22,529 nucleotides of DNA from JAKSCF01 sp028279945. GTDB taxonomy: Bacteria; Bacillota; Clostridia; Peptostreptococcales; JAAYPU01. Of the stretch, positions 7,588 to 14,394 are shown piece after piece. Numbering within the stretch: the stretch's first letter is position 1; every line of letters begins with the position of its first letter. The notes under the pieces are model-generated. The model did not search any database. It saw only the letters and a list, made by a program, of their open reading frames with translations, and was not told where the DNA came from. The DNA is taken from the NCBI GenBank assembly GCA_028279945.1, contig JANQMT010000077.1:1-22529 (forward strand), given 5' to 3'. A program made the translations under genes and the position numbers.

Positions 7588-8736
7588 ATGAATATTGCTC
7601 TTATTTGTACCGAAAAGCTTCCCGTCCCTCCTATTTTAGGAGGCGCAATACAAGTATATATTGACGCTATTTTACCAATTCTATCTAAGTATCATAACGT
7701 AACCTTATTTAGTCTGGAAAATTCCAAGTTACCTTCAATGGAGACAAATGGCAATACAAGATATGTAAGAGTCGCGGGTAAAACCAAGGATCAATATATT
7801 AATAATGTAAAGAAAAAAATATCAGATGAGTTTAAAGATGAGTTTGATTTAATTCATATATTCAATCGACCACTTTATGTGCTCAGGTTAAGTGATGCAG
7901 CACCTAATAGTGCTTTTAGCTTGAGTTTGCATAATGAAATGATGATCCCTAAAAAAATCACCCCTGAGAAAGCAGAAAAATGCATCAATAGAGTTAGCTT
8001 TATAACCACGGTCAGCCAATTTATTGCCGATGAAGTGATTAAAATGTATCCTGCAGCCAAAAGCAAAATGAATGTTGTATACTCGGCTGTTGACGCAGCA
8101 AAAATAAAGCCTATATGGAATAAAACTATTTTAAATCAAAGAAAGCGGATGCGTAAACAGTATGGACTGGAAGATCGAAAAGTAATCGCTTATATAGGCA
8201 GATTAAGCAAGAAAAAAGGAACAGATATCTTGTTAAAGGCCATGAAGCAAGTAATGGAAACTCATCCTAACACGGCATTATTATGTGTGGGAAGTAAGTG
8301 GTATGGGAAAAATGAGACCGACGATTATGTAAAGGAATTAAAAGATTTATCCAAAACATTAAGCCAGCCTGTTGTCTTTACAGGTTTTCTGACGCCTAAA
8401 GTAATTCCTAAGTATTACAATATGGGCGACATATTTGTTTGTGCATCTCAATGGCGAGAACCACTTGCAAGAGTTCACTATGAAGCCATGGGCGCAGGAC
8501 TTCCTATTATAACCACTGATCGAGGCGGAAATGCTGAGGTTATTGAAGAAAATATCAATGGACTTTTAATAAAAGAATATGATAACCCTGAAGTAATGGC
8601 TGAAAAAATTATTTATCTTTTAGAAAATGAAGATACTGCTCTAAAGATGGGGAAAGCAGGTAGAAAATTAGCTTTAGAAAAATATAATTGGAAAAGAGTA
8701 TCATCACAACTTTTAGACCTTTTTGAAACCATCTAG
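7588..8736 (+). CDS. cotSA: CotSA-like family 4 glycosyltransferase
   Basis: A 382-residue GT-B glycosyltransferase. The N-terminal acceptor domain starts MNIALICTEKLPVPPILGGA with the Gly-rich loop. The C-terminal nucleotide-sugar domain has YIGRLSKKKGTD (R205, K210), the GFLTPKVIPKYYNMGDIFV region and the family-4 EX7E motif (E291, E299) in REPLARVHYEAMGAGLP. Family-4 enzymes are retaining transferases using NDP-sugars. B. subtilis CotSA is needed for coat assembly together with CotS. With Ugd and the epimerase close by, a UDP-uronate donor is plausible, though specificity cannot be read from sequence. Good ribosome-binding site (GAGGGGG) before ATG 7588. Last gene of the plus-strand cluster. 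Confidence 0.87.
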   Translation: MNIALICTEKLPVPPILGGAIQVYIDAILPILSKYHNVTLFSLENSKLPSMETNGNTRYVRVAGKTKDQYINNVKKKISDEFKDEFDLIHIFNRPLYVLRLSDAAPNSAFSLSLHNEMMIPKKITPEKAEKCINRVSFITTVSQFIADEVIKMYPAAKSKMNVVYSAVDAAKIKPIWNKTILNQRKRMRKQYGLEDRKVIAYIGRLSKKKGTDILLKAMKQVMETHPNTALLCVGSKWYGKNETDDYVKELKDLSKTLSQPVVFTGFLTPKVIPKYYNMGDIFVCASQWREPLARVHYEAMGAGLPIITTDRGGNAEVIEENINGLLIKEYDNPEVMAEKIIYLLENEDTALKMGKAGRKLALEKYNWKRVSSQLLDLFETI

Positions 8737-8754
8737 TTAAAGTATGTAGTCAAT

Positions 8755-8793
8755 CTAAGGGACAAATGTCAAATACAGACATCTGTCCCTTAG
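8755..8793. terminator. Hairpin between converging cotSA and ugd
   Basis: A long interrupted stem: CTAAGGGACA (8755-8764) pairs with TGTCCCTTAG (8784-8793) and ATGTC (8766-8770) with GACAT (8778-8782), with one A/C mismatch and a 7-base loop. The T-tracts on both sides are weak. Position between two converging genes suggests a bidirectional terminator. Confidence 0.65.
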
Positions 8794-8825
8794 TTGCATT
8801 ATAGCATTATAATCTGAGTTATATT

Positions 8826-10136
8826 TTATAGACGCTTAATCCAATTACCTTTCCCAACAGAATGATATTCCAAACTGTTTTTCTTAATCTCTTCTAAATT
8901 CAAAATATTCCTACCATCAATAATCATAGGATTTTTCATCTTTTTCTTAAGCATAGATAAATCTATTCTAAAAAATTCCTCCCAATCTGTACAGATAATA
9001 GCGCAATGAGAATCTATCAAGCTGTCATACAGACTATTGCAATACATTATATTGGGAAAAATCTTTTCAATTTCATGAGAAGCTTCCGGATCATACGCTT
9101 TAATCATTACACCTTGCTTCAATAATTTTTCAATTATATAAAGCGATGGAGATTCTCTAATGTCGTTGGTACCCGATTTAAAGGTAAGACCCAATATGGT
9201 TATGACTTTACCTTTCAATTCCTTATATCGATCTAATAATATTTTTACCGGAAGTACTCTCTGTTTTTCATTTACCTCTATAGCACTATTTACAATTTTA
9301 AAATCACATCCATTCTTCTTTCCTATTTTTACTAAAGCCTTTGTATCCTTAGGAAAGCAAGAACCGCCATATCCAATTCCGGCTTTTAAAAATTTGGATG
9401 AGATTCTTTCATCTAATCCCATAGCATAAGCAACGGTTTCAATGTCAGCATCGACTTCATTACATAAATTTGCCATTTCATTGATAAAAGAAATTTTTGT
9501 AGCTAAAAATGCATTGGAAGCATATTTTATTAATTCAGCTGTTTCCGTTCCGGTAAAAACAACTTTTATATTGAATGGTTCATAAAGTTTCTTCATTATG
9601 CTTTTAGCTTTTTCACTATCATATCCTATTACGATTCTGTCTCCATTTAAAAAATCATGTATCGCATTACCTTCCCTTAAAAATTCAGGATTTGATACAA
9701 TATCATATTTTTCCTTAGCAACCCCATTGCTTATCAATAGTTTTTTCAAATATTTCTGAGTACCGACCGGTACAGTGCTTTTAACTACTATTACTTTGTA
9801 GCTATTTATAGAATTTGAAATTTGATTTACTGCTTCTGTAACTTGGCTAATGTCAACATCCCAATTATCCATTTCAGGTGTTCCTACTGCTATATAAATT
9901 ACATCCGAATCGCATACAGCCTTATGAATATTGTTTGTAAAATAAATATGGTTAGAAGTTAAACATTCATTAAGCAATTTTTCCAGGTTATCTTCAAATA
10001 TTGTTGGAATACCTTTATTTAATTGATCAACTTTTTTTATCTCTTTCTCAACACAAACCACTTTATTTCCTTGCTTTGCAAAGCCCAGCGATGTGACTAA
10101 TCCTACATATCCAGCCCCTATAACACATATATTCAC
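8826..10136 (-). CDS. ugd: UDP-glucose 6-dehydrogenase
   Basis: A 436-residue enzyme that oxidises UDP-glucose to UDP-glucuronate with two NAD+. The N-terminal Rossmann motif is IGAGYVG (residues 6-12), followed by VKSTVPVGT and SNPEFLREGNA. The catalytic cysteine is C260 in GYGGSCFPKDTKAL, and the C-terminal domain has LGLTFKSGTNDIRESPS. Length is normal. It starts at GTG 10136 behind AAGGTGAT. It converges on the CotS cluster and probably serves it, as YtcA does beside YtcB/YtcC in B. subtilis. A candidate sigma-K promoter lies upstream. No obvious terminator separates it from the SIS gene, so read-through from the upstream PTS operon is possible. Confidence 0.93.
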   Translation of the reverse strand: MNICVIGAGYVGLVTSLGFAKQGNKVVCVEKEIKKVDQLNKGIPTIFEDNLEKLLNECLTSNHIYFTNNIHKAVCDSDVIYIAVGTPEMDNWDVDISQVTEAVNQISNSINSYKVIVVKSTVPVGTQKYLKKLLISNGVAKEKYDIVSNPEFLREGNAIHDFLNGDRIVIGYDSEKAKSIMKKLYEPFNIKVVFTGTETAELIKYASNAFLATKISFINEMANLCNEVDADIETVAYAMGLDERISSKFLKAGIGYGGSCFPKDTKALVKIGKKNGCDFKIVNSAIEVNEKQRVLPVKILLDRYKELKGKVITILGLTFKSGTNDIRESPSLYIIEKLLKQGVMIKAYDPEASHEIEKIFPNIMYCNSLYDSLIDSHCAIICTDWEEFFRIDLSMLKKKMKNPMIIDGRNILNLEEIKKNSLEYHSVGKGNWIKRL

Positions 10137-10208
10137 TTAATCACCTTCTTAAATGTGTTTCTCATATAGTAATTTTGAGAATTAAACTATCTTAAGTGAT
10201 GTTTAATA

Positions 10209-10236
10209 CATTATATGAAGGAAGATAAAGGAAGGT
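10209..10236 (-). promoter_or_regulatory. Candidate sigma-K promoter for ugd
   Basis: On the minus strand, AC (10236-10235), a 17-base spacer, then CATATAATG (10217-10209). It differs from CATANNNTA only at the last base, the same deviation as the element before the epimerase. About 70 bases upstream of the GTG start. Confidence 0.3.
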
Positions 10237-10248
10237 TTTTAAAGGCTG

Positions 10249-10983
10249 TTAAGCTAATAATTTTATCCTTTTAGAATATTTATCTATTAATCTTTTATTA
10301 TGTTGATCCGCACCTTCTAGGTTGCCACTTAAAAAAATTGGAGGCTCATACCCCTTATCTGCTATATTTTTTATCGCCTGAGCAAAGATACTATTTAGTA
10401 TGAATGCACCTATTATGGTTGAGCTTGGCGTAAATTTTACTTTTACCTTATCATATTCTAATAATGCATCCCCAATTGGTGCATGATTATCAATATATAA
10501 ATCTACCGAATTGTACAAATAGTGACCTTCTTTATGCCTGGATGGTTGACTGGTTGAATATTCTTTAGAAGTAATACCAATGACATAAACGCCTTTTTCT
10601 TTCATATGGATTGCAACATCTGCCGGTACCGGATTTCTTCCTGATGTAGATAATACAAAGGATATATCATTTTTTTGGATATCTGCTTCTTTCATAAAGC
10701 TTTCAGCATAGTCATTTTTTCTTTCGATTACAGAAGAGGTTACTGCTCCTTCATGCAGCATTAAAGGTTCATGAAAAATGGGTGATATTGGAACAAGGCC
10801 ACCGGCTCTATAAAATACCTCTTCGGTTAATATGTGTGAATGTCCACATCCAAATAAATGGATAATGCCCTCGTTTATAATGGACTCTGCAACTTTTTCA
10901 GCAGCTGTAATCATTTTTTCTTTCTCATTATTCATAATGATTTTAATTAATTCATTTATTTTTAAAAAATAATGATCAATCAT
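10249..10983 (-). CDS. SIS-domain protein (UPF0309-like putative phosphosugar isomerase)
   Basis: A 244-residue single-SIS-domain protein of the UPF0309 type, usual length about 245. Sugar-phosphate-binding motifs are HLFGCGHSH (about 42-50) and LSTSGRNPVPADVA (about 111-124), with ITSKEYS after the second Rossmann strand. SIS domains bind phosphosugars and act as isomerases, transferase partners or regulators. The specific UPF0309 reaction is not known to me. Last gene of the six-gene PTS operon, 18 bases after the creatininase-like gene, with a strong GGAGGTG site before its ATG. In context it probably isomerises, or removes an ether/amine from, the phosphosugar produced by the upstream hydrolases. 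Confidence 0.85.
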   Translation of the reverse strand: MIDHYFLKINELIKIIMNNEKEKMITAAEKVAESIINEGIIHLFGCGHSHILTEEVFYRAGGLVPISPIFHEPLMLHEGAVTSSVIERKNDYAESFMKEADIQKNDISFVLSTSGRNPVPADVAIHMKEKGVYVIGITSKEYSTSQPSRHKEGHYLYNSVDLYIDNHAPIGDALLEYDKVKVKFTPSSTIIGAFILNSIFAQAIKNIADKGYEPPIFLSGNLEGADQHNKRLIDKYSKRIKLLA

Positions 10984-11001
10984 TCAAAACACCTCCAAAT
11001 A

Positions 11002-11733
11002 TCAAATATTTTTCTCTTTTGCCTCTATCAGTGCCTTTACAATCCTATTGATTACAGAATCTAAAATATACTTTCCTTTTTCTTTTGTAGCTAGAGTAGC
11101 ATCTCCTAAAACCGCTGTTTGAGTAAATTCACTCCATCTGGTTGGTGCATAATCCATCTCAGGAGGTATTTGGGGAATATCTTTTATTGCTTTTTTCATA
11201 TCCACATATTCTTCAGCCATATATAGCATAAACGATGTTTCAATCTCACACGCATGAAAATATTTTTGATGACTTCTTGGCGTTTCCATTACTTGTTGAC
11301 TATCTTCTTTCATGCCGGGATATGAAAAGTAAAACACTTTATAATCTTCATACCTCTCTATTAGTTTTCTTGCGGATGCCTTCATTGCGGTTTCATTACC
11401 TAAATGAGCAGTGATCATCACAAATATTTTTATGCCTTGTTGGTACAAACCGGACCCAATATCAACAAGCATGGCTATTAAAGAGTCATTACTAATATTT
11501 ATACTTCCCGAAAAATGTTCCAGACTCCAAACCTGCCCGTATGGCAGTACCGGCAATACCAAAGCATTTGCTTTAACAGCTATTATTTTACTGATTCTTT
11601 CAGCTAAAATATTATCCGTACCTAAAGGCAGGTGCGGTCCATGAGCTTCAACCGCACCAATAGGCAATATTGCAACTTTTTTATCTTTTATCTTGTCACT
11701 AATTTCAAATGAATTTTGCAATTCATATTCCAT
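11002..11733 (-). CDS. Creatininase-family amidohydrolase
   Basis: A 243-residue member of the creatininase family, whose known members open cyclic amides or cleave formamides (creatininase, FAPy deformylase ArfB, mycofactocin peptidase MftE). The dinuclear metal site is visible: E29 and H31 in AVEAHGPHLPLGTD, D40 in the same block, and H110 with E114 in ITAHLGNE, where relatives usually read GHGGN. The family's later block appears as HACEIETS (160-167) instead of HAGEIETS. These mild departures suggest a subfamily with its own substrate. The gene lies 17 bases after the phosphotriesterase-like gene and 18 before the SIS gene, so it should act on the same intermediate. True creatinine hydrolysis is unlikely here. 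Confidence 0.85.
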   Translation of the reverse strand: MEYELQNSFEISDKIKDKKVAILPIGAVEAHGPHLPLGTDNILAERISKIIAVKANALVLPVLPYGQVWSLEHFSGSINISNDSLIAMLVDIGSGLYQQGIKIFVMITAHLGNETAMKASARKLIERYEDYKVFYFSYPGMKEDSQQVMETPRSHQKYFHACEIETSFMLYMAEEYVDMKKAIKDIPQIPPEMDYAPTRWSEFTQTAVLGDATLATKEKGKYILDSVINRIVKALIEAKEKNI

Positions 11734-11750
11734 AAAATCATTCCTAATTA

Positions 11751-12743
11751 TTATTTCTTAAATTCAAAACAATTGGATGGATTTGTAATAAAAAACTTAT
11801 TAACCAATTCTTTTCCATCTAAGCCTTGAGAATTTGCTTCTTCAATAAATCTTGGAATCCATTTTTTTATAATAAACTCCAATCCCAACCCATAGTCATA
11901 ATGTTTATAATAAGACTTTCGTGCAGTATCACCGCTGATGAGAATTTGATTCTCATAGCCTTTTTTTACAAGTTCCAGAATACAGTGTATTCTGGAGCTT
12001 TCAGGAGCATATTTGATTTTTCCTATACCATCAAAGGATAAATATGCTCCTGTAGATGCTATTTTACTATGATAATATGGGTCTAAATTTCTATCCATGT
12101 GTCCCAAAGAAACATACTCTAGATTAATACCTTCTTTTTTAAGAAGTTCAATTATTTCCAATCCCATTGTTCCGGCTTCGGTATGCACATGTATAGGTGC
12201 TTTTGTTTGGTAATGAGCATTTGCAATTACTTTTAAAGTTTTGATTTCCAGTGGAAAAATCTGATTATATGCAGTTCCAAATTTGAGCTGTCCTGCCTTA
12301 TATGGTGTCCCTTCTAAACCTTCTTCGATTTCGCTGATAACAAAATCTGTAAGACTGTTTATGCTTTCGTTATCGATCCAGTCACCATAAGTTTTATAGC
12401 TGCCAACTAACGACTTCAGTTCTTGTTTTATGTCAGCAACCCATAATAAGCTTTTATTGAAACCAGCCGTACCAACAATCTTAACGCCGGTTTCCTTAGA
12501 TATATTTGCAACGTCTTCAACTCGCCTTCCATAATCAATTGCAGTTGCATCGATAATAGATTCTCCACCTAAGTTTTTAAAATCATAAACATCAAGTTTT
12601 GATTTTTCAGGATCATCTAATAATAAATCATCGATTCCTTTTTGTTTCCATAAATCAGGAATACACACTATATGTTCATGAGAGTATGTAAATCCTAATT
12701 CTTCTTTTCTAATATCACCTAATAGCGTACGAATAAAACCCAT
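11751..12743 (-). CDS. Phosphotriesterase-family metal hydrolase (possible phospho-lactonase)
   Basis: A 330-residue amidohydrolase-superfamily barrel of the phosphotriesterase (COG1735) family. Inferred metal ligands are H22 and H24 (YSHEH), K154 (QLKFGTAY, the residue carbamylated in PTE), H187 (HVHTEAG), H215 (LGHMDRN) and D272 (SGDTARK). Natural organophosphate hydrolysis is unlikely. Mycoplasma members characterised by Raushel and colleagues hydrolyse pentonolactone 5-phosphates. That fits a neighbouring ascorbate-type PTS, since the ascorbate pathway also opens a phosphorylated lactone. I infer a phospho-lactonase or related ring-opening hydrolase. It follows the IIC gene by 26 bases with an AAGGAG site before ATG 12743. 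Confidence 0.87.
   Translation of the reverse strand: MGFIRTLLGDIRKEELGFTYSHEHIVCIPDLWKQKGIDDLLLDDPEKSKLDVYDFKNLGGESIIDATAIDYGRRVEDVANISKETGVKIVGTAGFNKSLLWVADIKQELKSLVGSYKTYGDWIDNESINSLTDFVISEIEEGLEGTPYKAGQLKFGTAYNQIFPLEIKTLKVIANAHYQTKAPIHVHTEAGTMGLEIIELLKKEGINLEYVSLGHMDRNLDPYYHSKIASTGAYLSFDGIGKIKYAPESSRIHCILELVKKGYENQILISGDTARKSYYKHYDYGLGLEFIIKKWIPRFIEEANSQGLDGKELVNKFFITNPSNCFEFKK
11971..11999. repeat. 29-bp near-perfect palindrome inside the phosphotriesterase-like gene
   Basis: The core CCAGAATACA (11975-11984) and TGTATTCTGG (11986-11995) is an exact inverted repeat around one G. It extends outward to 29 bases with a single G-T exception. It encodes ordinary protein sequence (SRIHCILEL) in the hydrolase, so it may be chance, or an internal operator or RNA hairpin. 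Confidence 0.4.
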
Positions 12744-12769
12744 ACATCATGCTCCTTACAATCATTTAA

Positions 12770-14068
12770 TTAGAATATGATCTGTGCCAATAATTTAATT
12801 AACGGAGATAAAATAAACATGTCACAATCTGCTGCCCACATTGCAGTATCAGGAATCGTACTTGTAACTAGATAAGTGACCATAAAATACTGTCCCCATG
12901 CAACAATCGTAGTGGTTAGGAAGCCTGCAAATAGTGCGCCTCTTACCCCACCGGTTGAGTTTCCAAAAACACCTGCTGTTGCGCCATGGAAAAACAGTAC
13001 AATCATCGTAGGTACCAAAACATATCCAACTGTATTCCCAAGAACAATTAACCATACAATTATTCCAACAAAAGTTCCAATGAATCCTAGGGTTACAGCA
13101 TTTGGTGAATATGGATATACTACCGGGCAGTCCAGTGCGGGAATGGCACCAGGAACTATTTTAGTAGCGATTCCCTTAAATGCCGGTACCATTTCTCCTA
13201 CAAATAATTTAACCCCATATAGAACGACGGCAATACCTGCTGCAAATGTTATGGACTGTATAATGGCATAAATAACAAAATTTTGAGTTCCTGCATTGGC
13301 AATCAAAGCTTCTGCACCGGGCGTACCCTTAAATAATAGAATAATTGCCCCAATGACAAACAAAATGCCCATAGATAAGGATGTTATTACATTAGAATCT
13401 CTAATAAAAGATAAATTATCGGGGAGCTCTAAGTTTTCAGCATCATTGTTCTTATTCCCGATATATTTCCCTGCTATTGCACCTAAAAATGCAGCAGATG
13501 CAGAAGTATGGCCTAAGGCAATTGCATCTCCTCCGGTTATTTTTCTTAAGAATGGTTGAGTAAGTGCCGGCTGGAGTGTCCAGTATAATCCCATAAATAT
13601 TGATAAGAAAATGATGAGCCTAGTCGTTGAGATATCCACACCAGCTGTATGAACCGTTACACCTGCAAAAATAGTGGTCGTCCAAAACATCATATGTCCT
13701 GTCAAATAGATAAATTTAAACTTAGTAATTCTGGCGAGCAATACATTGATTAAAAATCCAAAAGTCATGGATAGAGTAATAATGCTTCCAAACTGAGCTA
13801 AAAAGTCTGCTTGACCTATGAAGTTCACAAAAGAACTAGATTGTAGGTTGAATACTTCACTCCACATTGGCTCAAAAACTAAAAGCGCATTGACGATTAC
13901 GCCTGCCCCTGCATTAATAATCAAGAAGCCAACCATTGCTTTTAACGTACCTGAAATAACCTTGCTTAAGTCTTTTTTCTGTAGAATCAATCCTAATAAA
14001 ACAATAATGCCCAATAAAAATGCCGGTACTCCAAATACATTGTTTGCCAACCAATTTACAAATGTCAT
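12770..14068 (-). CDS. ulaA: PTS IIC component, ascorbate (SgaT/UlaA) family
   Basis: A 432-residue polytopic membrane protein with about ten to twelve hydrophobic segments. Family landmarks are ALGHTSASAAFLGA (about 185-198) and GAIPALDCPVVYPYSPNA (about 308-324). It would translocate and phosphorylate the substrate using the IIB subunit encoded 29 bases upstream. The known UlaA substrate is L-ascorbate, but no ascorbate-pathway enzyme (UlaD, UlaE, UlaF, UlaG types) is present, so the substrate is probably a different sugar acid, lactone or polyol. The symbol marks the family only. Start ATG 14068 follows AAAGGAGGG. Part of the six-gene operon. Confidence 0.88.
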   Translation of the reverse strand: MTFVNWLANNVFGVPAFLLGIIVLLGLILQKKDLSKVISGTLKAMVGFLIINAGAGVIVNALLVFEPMWSEVFNLQSSSFVNFIGQADFLAQFGSIITLSMTFGFLINVLLARITKFKFIYLTGHMMFWTTTIFAGVTVHTAGVDISTTRLIIFLSIFMGLYWTLQPALTQPFLRKITGGDAIALGHTSASAAFLGAIAGKYIGNKNNDAENLELPDNLSFIRDSNVITSLSMGILFVIGAIILLFKGTPGAEALIANAGTQNFVIYAIIQSITFAAGIAVVLYGVKLFVGEMVPAFKGIATKIVPGAIPALDCPVVYPYSPNAVTLGFIGTFVGIIVWLIVLGNTVGYVLVPTMIVLFFHGATAGVFGNSTGGVRGALFAGFLTTTIVAWGQYFMVTYLVTSTIPDTAMWAADCDMFILSPLIKLLAQIIF

Positions 14069-14097
14069 AATAAACCCTCCTTTACTTTTTTAAAATA

Positions 14098-14364
14098 TTA
14101 TTTAAGCTCATTTTTTAAAAGAGCTTTTATTTCATCTTTATCAAAATAACTGTTTACAACTAAAACTTTTGCTATTGGGTTTGACATAGAATCAGCCAAT
14201 TCTTTGTTAGTCAAAATATAATCTGCTCTTTCATTCTGAGCAATTGAAACATCCATATGATCTACATCTGCTTTTATCCCCAACTCATCTAGCACCTCTT
14301 CAACTGTCATTCTTAATATGAGACTACTTCCCTGTCCAAGCCCACACACAGCTAATATTTTCAA
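14098..14364 (-). CDS. PTS IIB component, ascorbate type
   Basis: An 88-residue cytoplasmic phosphotransfer protein. The phosphorylated cysteine is C6 in AVCGLGQGSS, followed by a small alpha/beta fold ending in VNSYFDKDEIKALLK. It takes phosphate from an EIIA and hands it to the substrate at the IIC. It starts at TTG 14364, chosen because GGAGGTG lies 8 bases upstream and the protein start aligns with the family. It sits 30 bases after the regulator gene and 29 before the IIC. No separate EIIA gene accompanies it, so the EIIA domain on the regulator is the obvious donor. Confidence 0.88.
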   Translation of the reverse strand: MKILAVCGLGQGSSLILRMTVEEVLDELGIKADVDHMDVSIAQNERADYILTNKELADSMSNPIAKVLVVNSYFDKDEIKALLKNELK

Positions 14365-14394
14365 TGTTCACACCTCCTTCAGACATCATTATTG

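Noticed and set aside
12849..13559. Several open frames overlapping the ascorbate-type IIC gene
   Set aside because: All are shadows of a well-supported membrane protein and show no ribosome-binding sites or recognisable motifs.
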